A stretch of 64,000 nucleotides of DNA from NCBI GenBank assembly GCA_035695825.1, contig DASRRH010000023.1:1-64000 (forward strand), given 5' to 3'. The notes below the pieces were generated by a model. The model did not search any database. It had not been told where the DNA came from and saw only the letters and a list, made by a program, of their open reading frames with translations. A program made the position numbers and the translations under genes. Source of the stretch: JAKEFM01 sp035695825 (lineage in GTDB: Bacteria; Planctomycetota; UBA1135; JAKEFM01). Positions within the stretch are counted from its first letter, which is position 1. The number at the start of each line of letters is the position of its first letter. Below are positions 43,079-52,459 of the stretch, piece by piece.

Positions 43079-46000
43079 ATGAGACGCAACCGGATTCTCA
43101 CGATCGGGCTCTTCACCGTCGCTGCGACCTTGGTCGCGCACTCGGACGTGGCATTGGGACAGGAAGCAGCCTCGGCGCAGGCTGCCCAGACACTCCGGGC
43201 CTTCGAAGCGCGTCACGGGGCCGGATGGGCGGTGGAGTGGAACAGGAAGACGGGCGTTGTGAGGTCCCTCTTCGGGGCGGGAGCGCTCCTGGCGGAGCCT
43301 GGGCCCGCGACCGCCGAGGAGGCCCTGGCCCTCGCGTCGGGCCTGATCCTCGAGAACGCAGAGATGTTTGGGATCCGACCGGGTGAGCTCGGTCAGGGCC
43401 AGGCGTTCCCCACGGGAAGACACTGGTACGTGCACTTCCCGCAACGCTACCGGGGCCTCGAGGTCGAAGGGGGTCGGGTGCGAGTGCAGCTCACTGGAGG
43501 CGCCCTCGCCTTCGCAGGCTCGGATGCGATGCCGGGGATCGATCTCCCCGTGGAGCCACGGGTCTCGGGGGAGGAGGCGGTTGTACTGGCGAAGGCGGGC
43601 ACCGGCTTCGAGGAGGGCCGCGATCGAGTGCTCGACTCGACGCTCCTCGTATTCCCGGTCGAGGAGGCCTCGCGGTTCGAGGCGCACCTTGCTTGGAGGG
43701 TCAGTCTCGCAGTGGAGGCGCCGTTCACGCGTCCGAGCGTCTACGTGGACGCCCTCGACCGGGCGATCCTCGCGGTCCGGGAAAACCTTATCTCGAACGA
43801 CTTCCCAGGCCACGTGGAGGGATACGTCAACGTTCCGGATCCGAGCGGCCATACACTGCCCTACCAAGGGCCGTCGTCCGTGGCCCTGGCAAACCTTCCC
43901 GACATGCGCGTCAGGTCCATCTTGGCAGGGAACTGGAACGGCGAGGTCGCAAACGATCAGTTCGGTTCATCCGTCTCCGGCGCGGGGGACGTGGACGGCG
44001 ACGGACACGCGGACCTCGTGGTGGGCGCTCCCTACCACCCCGGCGGGACCAACAGCGGCACGGCCTACGTCTACTCGGGGAACACCGGGGCGCTGCTTTT
44101 CGCCTCGAACGGCGACGCCCTCGGTAGCTTCGGCTACTCCGTTTCCGGCGCAGGGGATGTGGACGGCGACGGACTTGCGGACGTCGTCGTGGGCGCTCCC
44201 TACTACATCGGCCCGGTAGGAATCTTCAGCGGCAAGGCATACCTCTACTCGGGGAGCACCGGGGCGCTGCTCTTCGCCTGGGACGGCGAGGACCAATACA
44301 ACTTGTTCGGCATCTCCGTCTCCGGCGCAGGGGACGTGGACGGCGACGGACTTGCGGACGTCGTCGTGGGCGCTCGCGACCACATCGGCCCGGGACTAGG
44401 ATACACCCGCGGCAAGGCATACCTCTACTCGGGGAGCACCGGGGCGCTGCTCTTCGCCTGGGACGCCGAGGCCGGGTACAACCGGTTCGGCTGCTCCGTC
44501 TCCCGCGCAGGGGATGTGGACGGCGACGGACACGCGGACGTCGTCGTGGGCGCTTTCGGCGACGGGGCCAGCAGCGGAAAGGCCTACGTCTATTCCGGAA
44601 ACACCGGGGCGCTGCTCTTCGCCTCGAACGGCGAGGCCGCTGGCGACCACTTTGGCAACTCCGTCTCCGGCGCAGGGGACGTGGACGGCGACGGACACGC
44701 GGACGTCGTGGTGGGCGCCGACCTCCACGCAGGCCCGGGCGGGGGCAGCAGCGGAAAGGCCTACGTCTATTCGGGGAACACCGGGGCGCTGCTCTTCGCC
44801 TCGAACGGAGAGGCCGCTGGCGACCACTTCGGCTACTCCGTCTCCCGCGCAGGGGACGTGGACGGCAACGGACTTGCGGACGTCGTGGTGGGCGCTCCCA
44901 CACATGACAGCCTGGGCGGAGTCGACACCGGCAAGGCGTACGTGTATTCGGGGAGTACCGGGGCTCTGCTCCTCGCCTCAAGCGGCGAGGTGGCTAACGA
45001 TCGGCTCGGCTCATCCGTCGCTGGCGCGGGAGACGTGGACGGCGACGGACTTGCAGACGTCGTCGTGGGCGCTCCCTACCACGCCGGCCCCGCCGGGACC
45101 AACAGCGGCAAGGCGTACGTCTCAGGCGCGCTCGCGACGACCGATCTCTCCGGCAACTTCACCTTCTCCTCTACGGCCCCGCAGGTGCCGGTAACGATCG
45201 CCCTCGAGGGGCCATGGGTGAGGGTCCTCGACCAGAACGGCGGAGGCACCCCCAACAATCTCTCGCTCGCGGCCACCCTTGTGCCCAACCTGACGCCCTT
45301 CACGTTTAACACGCAGCAGCAGGAGTCCACGACCGCGCAGGCGAACGCCGCCTTCTACGTGAACAAGATCCACGGTTACTTGAAAGGCATCCTCCCCGCC
45401 GCCACGGACTTGGACATTCCCATCGTTACGAACGTCAACAACCCGTCCGTTGACCTGAATGGCGATGGAATCCCGGATCCCTGCAATGCTTTCTTCAGCT
45501 CCTCTCCAGGGGATCTTGGACTGACGTTCATGAACGCCTCCGTGGGGGTCTGCGCCAATGCTGCCTACGGGACGGTCGTCTATCACGAGTACGGACACTT
45601 CCTCGACAATGTTCTCAACGGCATTGGACCGGGGAGCGGGGGTTCCGCACTCTCCGAGGGTATCGGGGACCTCGTAGCCCTCTATGCCACCGGCCAACCG
45701 ATTATCGGTGAACAGTTCCGGGCCAGCCCCTCTGCAAGTTGTCCACCCGTTCCCCCAGCTACATGGATTCGTAATTATGGAGTCCCCGTGCCGTGCGGTA
45801 GTGCCGATCGAAAATGGCCGGCGCTCGCTTGTGCGGATGAACCGCACTGCGTGGGAGAAACGTTCGGAGGGTTCGCGTGGGACGCGCGCTCCAACCTGGT
45901 GGCCTCCCTGGGAGCCGCGATCGGAATCCCTGAAGCAGAGGCGGCAGCCCTGGGAGCGCTCCCGGCGAATGACGTGACGATCCCCGACACCGTTCGGCGC

Positions 46001-46504
46001 GTGTTCCTAACGGACGACGACGACGGAATCCTGTGGAACGGCACACCCCACTTCGCGGACCTCTTCACCGCGGCATGCAACCACGGTTTCGCGTCGGACG
46101 TCATCTTCGGACTACCGGCCCTGCTTGCGGCGAGCCCCGCGACAGTCAGCGCCGCTGCCGGCGGAACTATCACGCTGCAGCTCGACGCCTGCTCCAACCT
46201 CGCCGGACGAATCTACGCCATCGGCCTCTCGGGGACGGGAACCCAGCCAGGCATCCCCCTGTTCGGGCTGACGGTTCCGCTCGTGTTCGACATCTTCACC
46301 CTCATCGGATCCCTGAATCTCAACTCCGCATACCTCCGGAACACCCTGGGCACGCTCGACGCGCAGGGTCGAGCCTCGGCCCAGATCATCGCACCCCCGG
46401 GCGTCTTCCAGCCCGGAATGCAACTCTACTTCGCGGCGGTGATTCTGCCCGGCTTGTCTTCCCTTCCAGCGGCGTCTGTCAACGCGACGGTGACGTTTCT
46501 CTAG
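43079..46504 (+). CDS. Secreted gluzincin metalloprotease with inserted seven-bladed FG-GAP propeller
   Basis: The product is 1141 residues. A signal peptide (LTIGLFTVAATLVAHSDVALG) and an FTP/PepSY-like propeptide (about 60-240, with MFGIRPGEL and WYVHFPQRYRGLEVEGG) come first. At about 286-682 there are seven FG-GAP repeats (FGSSVSGAGDVDGDGHADLV and six more). The catalytic region has VVYHEYGHFLDN (zinc His836, Glu837, His840) and SEGIGD with Glu860, 24 residues after the first His as in thermolysin. The last 130 residues are a beta domain. The plan is fungalysin/M36-like with the propeller placed between propeptide and catalytic domain. Probably cell-surface or secreted. Confidence 0.82.
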   Translation: MRRNRILTIGLFTVAATLVAHSDVALGQEAASAQAAQTLRAFEARHGAGWAVEWNRKTGVVRSLFGAGALLAEPGPATAEEALALASGLILENAEMFGIRPGELGQGQAFPTGRHWYVHFPQRYRGLEVEGGRVRVQLTGGALAFAGSDAMPGIDLPVEPRVSGEEAVVLAKAGTGFEEGRDRVLDSTLLVFPVEEASRFEAHLAWRVSLAVEAPFTRPSVYVDALDRAILAVRENLISNDFPGHVEGYVNVPDPSGHTLPYQGPSSVALANLPDMRVRSILAGNWNGEVANDQFGSSVSGAGDVDGDGHADLVVGAPYHPGGTNSGTAYVYSGNTGALLFASNGDALGSFGYSVSGAGDVDGDGLADVVVGAPYYIGPVGIFSGKAYLYSGSTGALLFAWDGEDQYNLFGISVSGAGDVDGDGLADVVVGARDHIGPGLGYTRGKAYLYSGSTGALLFAWDAEAGYNRFGCSVSRAGDVDGDGHADVVVGAFGDGASSGKAYVYSGNTGALLFASNGEAAGDHFGNSVSGAGDVDGDGHADVVVGADLHAGPGGGSSGKAYVYSGNTGALLFASNGEAAGDHFGYSVSRAGDVDGNGLADVVVGAPTHDSLGGVDTGKAYVYSGSTGALLLASSGEVANDRLGSSVAGAGDVDGDGLADVVVGAPYHAGPAGTNSGKAYVSGALATTDLSGNFTFSSTAPQVPVTIALEGPWVRVLDQNGGGTPNNLSLAATLVPNLTPFTFNTQQQESTTAQANAAFYVNKIHGYLKGILPAATDLDIPIVTNVNNPSVDLNGDGIPDPCNAFFSSSPGDLGLTFMNASVGVCANAAYGTVVYHEYGHFLDNVLNGIGPGSGGSALSEGIGDLVALYATGQPIIGEQFRASPSASCPPVPPATWIRNYGVPVPCGSADRKWPALACADEPHCVGETFGGFAWDARSNLVASLGAAIGIPEAEAAALGALPANDVTIPDTVRRVFLTDDDDGILWNGTPHFADLFTAACNHGFASDVIFGLPALLAASPATVSAAAGGTITLQLDACSNLAGRIYAIGLSGTGTQPGIPLFGLTVPLVFDIFTLIGSLNLNSAYLRNTLGTLDAQGRASAQIIAPPGVFQPGMQLYFAAVILPGLSSLPAASVNATVTFL
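43935..45120 (+). repeat. Tandem DNA repeats encoding the seven FG-GAP blades
   Basis: Units of about 150-190 bases share long near-identical blocks such as GACGTGGACGGCGACGGA and GTCGTCGTGGGCGCT, and TACTCGGGGAACACCGGGGC with its GGGGAGCACCGGGGC variant. Identity at the DNA level is much higher than between blades of the neighbouring FG-GAP gene, pointing to recent unit duplication or gene conversion. They are coding, not CRISPR. Confidence 0.7.
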
Positions 46505-46744
46505 CGACACGCCGAAGAACTCGCGATCACCGGCATCCTCTCTCCGGAGGAAACTCGCGGGCTGCAGCTTCGGGGGCCTGCCGGGAACCCGATCGGAGAT
46601 GCACCCCTCCGATGCCTCACCCGGCGAGCCCGTCGAGACCGTGAGCTGGACCTACTGCGGCACCGTTGGGCAACCAGCACGACGCCCCGTCTCGGGGGGA
46701 TCCCGCGCGTCCAGCCCAATTCCCAAGGGTGTACCATCCGCGCC

Positions 46745-47461
46745 ATGGACGAAAACCTCCTCTTCAGCAAGTGGGACATGTGGCTCGAGGCGATCTACGC
46801 CGACCTCCTAGGCTTGGCCGTGAAAAGGCACATCTACCGCGAGGTCGGCGGAATCATCGAACGAAACCGGAAGATTCAGATCGAGAGCAGCTTCTACGAC
46901 TGGCTTGCGGAGGTATATGCCACCGCCATGGCCGTCGGCGTGAGGCGCCAGGTCGACCGGGACCGCGACAGCATCTCGATGGTCAACCTCCTCCTCGCGA
47001 TCGAGGCCAGCCCGACGGTCCTCTCGCGGACCAGGTACCTCTCGCATTTCGAGCCGACGTCCTACGATCTCGAACGGGGGAACCGCGAGTTCGACCGGTT
47101 GGCTGGCTCCGGTCACCCCTCCGTCGATCCCGACACCATCGCCCGGGATCGGAGCATTCTCGGCCAGAAAGCGGAAGGGATCGTCCGGTACGTGAACCGG
47201 AAGATCGCGCACCGAGACCGACGGAATCTCGACCGTCTCCCGACCTTCGCCGAACTCGATGACTGCCTCGAGTACCTCTTTGAACTGGTGAAGAAGTACC
47301 TCCTCCTGTTCCGGTGCGCCACCTTCGAGGTTCTCCCAGTCTGGCAGTTTGACTGGACGGCCATCTTCCGCCAGCCGTGGATCGAAGAGGCGTCGGAGCC
47401 CAATGCAGCCGAGCACATGGGAAGAGACGCCGAGAAGGGAGGGACGTCGATGACCGGTTGA
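46745..47461 (+). CDS. Hypothetical protein, possibly HEPN/AbiU2-like
   Basis: The product is 238 residues from ATG 46745; a TACCAT at 46732-46737 ends seven bases before the start, fitting a leaderless transcript. It is all helical, rich in Trp, Tyr and charged residues. GIVRYVNRKIAHRDRRNLDRL followed by FAELDDCLEYLFELVKKYLLLF resembles the core of HEPN proteins of the AbiU2 type, where an Arg and a His a few residues apart form the RNase site. The resemblance is by eye only. Base composition is lower in GC than in surrounding housekeeping genes. The 240 bases before it contain no gene. Confidence 0.5.
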   Translation: MDENLLFSKWDMWLEAIYADLLGLAVKRHIYREVGGIIERNRKIQIESSFYDWLAEVYATAMAVGVRRQVDRDRDSISMVNLLLAIEASPTVLSRTRYLSHFEPTSYDLERGNREFDRLAGSGHPSVDPDTIARDRSILGQKAEGIVRYVNRKIAHRDRRNLDRLPTFAELDDCLEYLFELVKKYLLLFRCATFEVLPVWQFDWTAIFRQPWIEEASEPNAAEHMGRDAEKGGTSMTG

Positions 47462-47580
47462 ACTCGGGCAAGGGGGACGGCGTATGTGGCTACCACGACG
47501 GGCAGGGAACCTGGGCGTCCCCCTGTGGGTGCCACCCGAGGTCCCCGACACAGCGAACCGGCAACACCGCCATCAACACG

Positions 47581-48024
47581 ATGGAGGCCTATCACCGCGC
47601 CCCCGGCATCGCGGTCTACGGCGGCGGCTGCGCCGGAACCGGAGGCTTTGCACCGGAGATCGCATCGACGGGCGGGCCGGCGGCCGTCGGGAACTCGTCC
47701 TTCGGCCTCGCCGTGAACAACGGGCTCGCGGGCGCGCCGGCCCTGCTCTTCCTCGGCCTGGGTGCATTCACGCCGGGACTTCCGGTCGGAGGCGGGTGCA
47801 GCGTCTACCTCAATCTGTCCCCCTTCGTCCTGCAGATCCCTCCGGTCGTGACCCTCTCGGGAAGCGGGCCTGGCGGGGGATCGGGGACGAACGTCTTCGG
47901 CGTGCCCCACATGCCCTCGCTCCTCGGGTTCTCGTTCTACTTCCAGTGGGTCGTGCTCGACGCCGGGAGCGGGAACGGGCTGTTCACTCTCACGAGCGGA
48001 CTGGGGGCGACGATTCAGGCCTGA
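47581..48024 (+). pseudogene. Orphan C-terminal secretion-type domain, likely gene fragment
   Basis: From ATG 47581 a 147-residue frame reads YGGGCAGTGGFAPEI, NSSFGLAVNNGLAGAPALLF and FSFYFQWVVLDAGSG. It corresponds to the Cys-containing C-terminal domain of the FG-GAP protein at 40159-42024, but has no signal peptide and no propeller. No start site is convincing and the frame is open back to 47377 inside the previous gene. It is probably the surviving 3' end of a larger secreted-protein gene. Confidence 0.6.
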
Positions 48025-48114
48025 CCGCGAAGGGGCCGCGCGTCCAGCCCGAGCGGATGTACGCTGCCCGCGTTCGGGAGCCCGGAGCGAAGGGATGACG
48101 TGACGGCCCTCGCG

Positions 48115-49935
48115 TCAGGGCCGGCGCGCCCGGACGGAGAGGACCGGGCCCAGACCGCACGCGTCGGCGAGGCGTCCGAGGAGGGAGCGCGCTGCGGGCG
48201 GTTCGACGCCCGCGCTCCCGCTCGCGCCGGCTTCGGCGCGGAAGAACGCCTCGAGCCCGTCCCGCGCGTCGAGAATCGGAATCCGGCTGCGAAGGAATCG
48301 CCGCACCTCGGACCCTCGCGTCTTCGCCTCGATCCCGACGAACCCTGCCCGGCGGAGGGCTTCCCGGAGGCTCCGGGGGCTATAGATCCCCTTCGTCCCG
48401 GGCGCGAGGTCCAGCGCACGGGGGGAGAGGAAGCCCCAGCGGATCGCCCGGAGGTTGGGAATCCCCTCGATCCGGAAGGAGGCACCGGGCGCGAGCGATT
48501 CGAGCCTCGAACGGAGGAACTCGACCGGCGCGCCGGAAGCGAGGAGCGGATCGCCCGCGCGTCCGCCACCCGGGCCCGGCGCGAGCGCCGCGAAGTCGCA
48601 GTCCGCGCAGCGGCGCACCGCGCGCCCGCGGAGAGAAGACCGCTTCGGCGACCGGGTCGAGCCGCAGCACGGGCAGGGCCCCGACGGCGCCGGCGCATCT
48701 TGCGCTCCGGCGCGGACCTCGCGGAGGATCCGGTTGAACTCCGCCGCGAGAGGGGCCCAGTCGAACGAACCGCGCACGAACGCGCGCCCCTCCGCGCCGA
48801 GCCGGCGCGCGCGCTCGCGGTCGGCGAGTAGCCCGCCGAGAACGGCGGCGAGTTGTCCGGGATCCTCGGGGTCCACGCGGAGCGCCGTGCGCCCCTCGAC
48901 GAACGCCTCGGCGTTCCCGCCCGGCGCGCCCGCGACGACCGGGAGGCCGCTCGCGGCGGCTTCGAGGTAGACGATGCCGAACCCCTCGAGATCGCCGTCC
49001 GGAGGCCGGCGGTTCGCGAGGACGAAGACGTCGGCGGTGCGATAGAGGTCGGGGAGCTTCTCCTCGGGCAGCCGCCCGAGGAGGCGGACGGAGCCCTCCA
49101 CCCCCGCCGCGCGCGCGGCCTCGCGGATCGCCCCTTCCGCCGGCCCGGACCCCGCGACGAGGTAGACCGCGTCCGGGACTCGCCGGAGCAGCCCCGGCAT
49201 CGCGCCGACGACCGCGCTCTGCCCCTTCCGCTCCATGAGCGCGCCGACGGTGAGGAGGACGCGGCGCTCTTCGACCCCGAGCTCCCGCCGGAGGTCCGGG
49301 CCGTCGGGCCGGAAGCGGGCGGGGTCGACGCCGGGGTGGTGGACGACGACGTTCCCCCCCTCGTGGCCGAACGCGCGGAGGAGCCCTTCGGTGTAGGCGC
49401 TGTTCGCGAGGACGCGGCCCGCCCCCGCGTAGACCCGGCGCATCGCGAGGAACTTCGCGATCCGCGTCCCGTGCCTGCGGCGCTCCGCGACGGGGACGGC
49501 GATCTCCTCCCCCTGCGCGAAGACGACGTACGGCACGCCGAAGCGGCGGCGGAGGAGGAGGGCGACGAGCCCCTCGGGGACCGCGCGGGCCGCGACGAGG
49601 ATCGCGGGCCGCCGCTCCCGGACAATCCGCGCCGCGCGCGCGCGCAGTCGGAGGTAGTTGACGAGGGATTCGGGGCGGAGGAACGGAAACGTGCGGAAGG
49701 GGACGCGCTCCACGCGGAACGGCAACGCCGCGTCGACCTCCGCGTCTCCGGCCATCCGACGCGCGAGCACGGCGACGGGCCCGTCCTCGTAGCGACGGGC
49801 CAGGTTCTCGAACCAGCGGATCGTCCCGCCCGCCGCCGGGAGGAACTTCTCGGTCAGGAGGAGGAGCGGCGCCCCCCCTCCGGGAGGGGGGCTGCGGAGT
49901 GGAGCGGTCTTCGATTCTTCCCGCGCGGCGTCCAT
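48115..49935 (-). CDS. GT4 glycosyltransferase fused to a zinc-ribbon/methyltransferase remnant
   Basis: The product is 606 residues from ATG 49935 (ATG 49968 adds 11 residues). The N-terminal 380 residues are a GT-B glycosyltransferase: GGTIRWFENLA, VGALMERKGQS, and EGFGIVYLEAAASGLPVVAG with the E-x7-E nucleotide-sugar motif. After a linker comes a CPCCGS/CADC zinc ribbon and a tail (RIEGIPNLRAIRWGFLSP, YSPRSLREALRRAGF). These look like the two ends of a class-I methyltransferase whose SAM-binding middle is missing. It is probably a cell-envelope sugar transferase. The C-terminal half is presumably non-catalytic. Confidence 0.75.
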   Translation of the reverse strand: MDAAREESKTAPLRSPPPGGGAPLLLLTEKFLPAAGGTIRWFENLARRYEDGPVAVLARRMAGDAEVDAALPFRVERVPFRTFPFLRPESLVNYLRLRARAARIVRERRPAILVAARAVPEGLVALLLRRRFGVPYVVFAQGEEIAVPVAERRRHGTRIAKFLAMRRVYAGAGRVLANSAYTEGLLRAFGHEGGNVVVHHPGVDPARFRPDGPDLRRELGVEERRVLLTVGALMERKGQSAVVGAMPGLLRRVPDAVYLVAGSGPAEGAIREAARAAGVEGSVRLLGRLPEEKLPDLYRTADVFVLANRRPPDGDLEGFGIVYLEAAASGLPVVAGAPGGNAEAFVEGRTALRVDPEDPGQLAAVLGGLLADRERARRLGAEGRAFVRGSFDWAPLAAEFNRILREVRAGAQDAPAPSGPCPCCGSTRSPKRSSLRGRAVRRCADCDFAALAPGPGGGRAGDPLLASGAPVEFLRSRLESLAPGASFRIEGIPNLRAIRWGFLSPRALDLAPGTKGIYSPRSLREALRRAGFVGIEAKTRGSEVRRFLRSRIPILDARDGLEAFFRAEAGASGSAGVEPPAARSLLGRLADACGLGPVLSVRARRP

Positions 49936-49987
49936 GACGAGGCGTCGGGCGGGGAGTGTAGCCCCCATGGGCGGCTATCATCCGGCC

Positions 49988-51826
49988 GTGGATCCCGCCC
50001 CCAGGACCCTCGGGGAGGTCCTCGCGCGGGCCTCCGCGCGGTTCGGGGATCGGCCGCTCCTCCTCCGCCGGAGCGCGTCCGAGGAGGGCGCGGTCCGCTT
50101 CCGGGAGCTCGAGGAGGCCTCCCGCCGCGTCGCGGGGAGCCTCCACGCCCTCGGCCTTCGGAAGGGGGACCGGGTCGGCCTCCTCGGGGAGAACCGCTGG
50201 GAGTGGCTCGCCGCCGACTTCGCCTGCGCGCGCCTCGGCCTCCCCGACGTCCCGCGGGGAGGGGCCTCCCCCCCGGCCGAGGTGCGGTTCGTGCTGCGCC
50301 ACTCGGGAGCGAAGCTCGCCTTCGTCGACCGCGCCGACCGCGCCCGCGACCTCCTCGACGCGCCCGGAGAGGTTCCCGACCTGCGGACGGTCGTCCTGTT
50401 CGAGCGGGGCCCCCTGCCGGCCTTCCGCGGCGTCGAGGTCCTCCGGTTCGACGACCTCGCCGGCCGCCCCCCCGCCGACCTCTCGCGCGAGGAGGCGTCC
50501 GTCGGCCCGGACGACCTCCTGACCATCGTCTACACGTCGGGCACCACGGCCGACCCGAAGGGGGTGATGCTCACTCATGGCAACGTCCTCTCGAACCTGG
50601 CGGTCGTCCCCCCGCTCTTCGACCTCGGGCCGGACGACGTCCTCCTCTCGCTCCTCCCGCTCTGGCACATGTTCGAGCGGACGGTCGAGTACGCGATGCT
50701 CCACGTGGGCGCCTCCATCCTCTTCACCGAGTCGCGCTCGCTGCGCACCGACCTCGCTTCGGGCCGGCCGACGATCCTCGCCGCCGTGCCCCGGGTCTGG
50801 GAGACGATCGTCGGGGCCGTCGAGGAGGCGGTCGGGAAGCTCCCCCCCGTCCGCCGCGCCTGCCTCCGCGCCTGCTTCCGCGCGAGCGCCGCGCTCGCGG
50901 ACGAATCGATCCCCTTCCCCGCGCGCCTTCCCGCGCTCGCGGGGCACGCGTTCGGCCGCGCGATCCTCTACCCCCGCATCCGCCGGGCGGCCGCCGGCCG
51001 CCTGCGCCTCGCGGTGAGCGGCGGGGCTTCCCTCCCGGCCCACGTCGAGCGGTTCTTCGGCACCCTCGGCCTTCCCCTCTTGAACGGCTACGGCATGACC
51101 GAGACCTCCCCGGTCGTCTCGGTCGCCTGTCCCGCCACGCGGCGGCCGGGAACCCTCGGTCGGCCCGTTCCGGGAACCGAGGTCCGCATCGTCGACGAGA
51201 CCGGGCGCGACCTCCCGCTCGGCCAGGTCGGCCTCATCCTCGTCCGCGGGCCCCAGGTCACCCGCGGCTACTGGGACAATCCCGACGCGACCCGGCGGGC
51301 GATCGACCGCGAGGGGTGGCTCGACACGGGCGACCTCGGCTTCCTCGACGCCGACGGCTACCTCGCCATGCGCGGCCGGGCGAAGGACACGATCGTCCTC
51401 CTCGGGGGCGAGAACGTGGAGCCCGAGCCGATCGAGGACGCCCTGCGCGCCTCCCCGTTCATCGACCAGGCCGCGGTCGTCGGCCAGGACCGGAAGGCCG
51501 TCGCCGCCCTCCTCGTGCCGAAGCTCGAGCGCCTCGGCCGCACGTTCCCGGCGCTTTCTCTCGAAGGCAGCGGGCCCCCGATCGAGGACGAACCCGTTCG
51601 GGCCCTCTTCCGGGCGGAGATCGATCGGCTCGTCTCCCGCGCCGCCGGCTTCCGTCCCTGGGAGAGGCCCACGCGGTTCGCGATCCTCCGTGAGCCCTTC
51701 TCCGCCGCCGCCGGGACGATGACGGCCACGCTGAAACTTCGCCGCCGCGTCGTCGTGGAGCGGTATGCCGCGCTGATCGAGACGCTGTACGCGGCGCCGG
51801 CCCCGTTCGCCGGGGTCGCGGGTTGA
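49988..51826 (+). CDS. AMP-forming long-chain acyl-CoA synthetase
   Basis: The product is 612 residues from GTG 49988; ATG 49967 would add seven residues, but TATCAT at 49976-49981 looks like a -10 that puts transcription start at or next to GTG 49988. VYTSGTTADPKGVMLTHGN is the ATP loop, GYGMTETSPVVS and GWLDTGDLGF are adenylation motifs, and the C-terminal hinge with GRAKDTIVLLGGENVEP is complete. It activates fatty acids, FadD/AAE15 style. It is divergent from the glycosyltransferase. Confidence 0.9.
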   Translation: MDPAPRTLGEVLARASARFGDRPLLLRRSASEEGAVRFRELEEASRRVAGSLHALGLRKGDRVGLLGENRWEWLAADFACARLGLPDVPRGGASPPAEVRFVLRHSGAKLAFVDRADRARDLLDAPGEVPDLRTVVLFERGPLPAFRGVEVLRFDDLAGRPPADLSREEASVGPDDLLTIVYTSGTTADPKGVMLTHGNVLSNLAVVPPLFDLGPDDVLLSLLPLWHMFERTVEYAMLHVGASILFTESRSLRTDLASGRPTILAAVPRVWETIVGAVEEAVGKLPPVRRACLRACFRASAALADESIPFPARLPALAGHAFGRAILYPRIRRAAAGRLRLAVSGGASLPAHVERFFGTLGLPLLNGYGMTETSPVVSVACPATRRPGTLGRPVPGTEVRIVDETGRDLPLGQVGLILVRGPQVTRGYWDNPDATRRAIDREGWLDTGDLGFLDADGYLAMRGRAKDTIVLLGGENVEPEPIEDALRASPFIDQAAVVGQDRKAVAALLVPKLERLGRTFPALSLEGSGPPIEDEPVRALFRAEIDRLVSRAAGFRPWERPTRFAILREPFSAAAGTMTATLKLRRRVVVERYAALIETLYAAPAPFAGVAG

Positions 51827-51838
51827 GGCGCGCTCGCC

Positions 51839-52363
51839 GTGATCGCGTTCCTCGTCCGCCACGGCGACGCCGAGCCCACCGGCCCGGGAGGCGAGGACGC
51901 CTCCCGGGCGCTGACGGGGCGGGGCTTCGCGCAGGCGGAGGCGCTCGCGCGGTTCCTGCCGACCGCCTGCGCCCGCATCGACCGCGTCTTGACGAGCCCC
52001 CTTCGCCGGGCGCGAGAGACGGCGGATCCGATCGCGCGCGAGGTCGGGTTGACGCCCGTCGAGGCGACCTTCCTCGCGCCGGGCGCGGGCCCCGAGGAGA
52101 CGGTCGGGGCCGTGGCGGCGCTGGGGGTTGAGACCGCCGTCCTCGTCGGCCACGCGCCCGACCTCGGCTTGGCGATCACTTGGATCGTCTCGGGGGACGG
52201 ACGGACCGAGACCCCGCTCGGGAAGGGGGGAGTCGCCTGCGTCGAGTTCGACCGACCCGACCGCCAGCCCGCCGGTGTCCTACGCTGGCTCCTCCCGGCG
52301 GACTTGGTGATGCGGCTCGCGAGGCGCGGCGGGTGGAACCCGGAACGACCCGGGGGCGCGTAG
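51839..52363 (+). CDS. SixA-like phosphohistidine phosphatase
   Basis: The product is 174 residues from GTG 51839, 12 bases after the synthetase stop. IAFLVRHGDAEP is the RHG motif of the histidine phosphatase superfamily, LTSPLRRARETADPI the second Arg region and VLVGHAPDLG the second catalytic His. Length fits SixA, which removes phosphate from His-containing phosphotransfer proteins. The C-terminal tail is basic. The 96 bases after it contain no gene. Confidence 0.82.
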   Translation: MIAFLVRHGDAEPTGPGGEDASRALTGRGFAQAEALARFLPTACARIDRVLTSPLRRARETADPIAREVGLTPVEATFLAPGAGPEETVGAVAALGVETAVLVGHAPDLGLAITWIVSGDGRTETPLGKGGVACVEFDRPDRQPAGVLRWLLPADLVMRLARRGGWNPERPGGA

Positions 52364-52459
52364 CCTTCGCGCGGCGCGGGAGAGCCACCCGCATCCCTGA
52401 TGATGCGGATCGCGAAGACGGCGAGCGGAGTCGGGAAGGAGCCGGCCGCGCGTAGAGGT

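Noticed and set aside
43935..45120. Regular repeats as a CRISPR array
   Set aside because: The repeats are in frame, encode FG-GAP blades, and have no constant repeat/unique spacer structure. No cas genes are present in the window.
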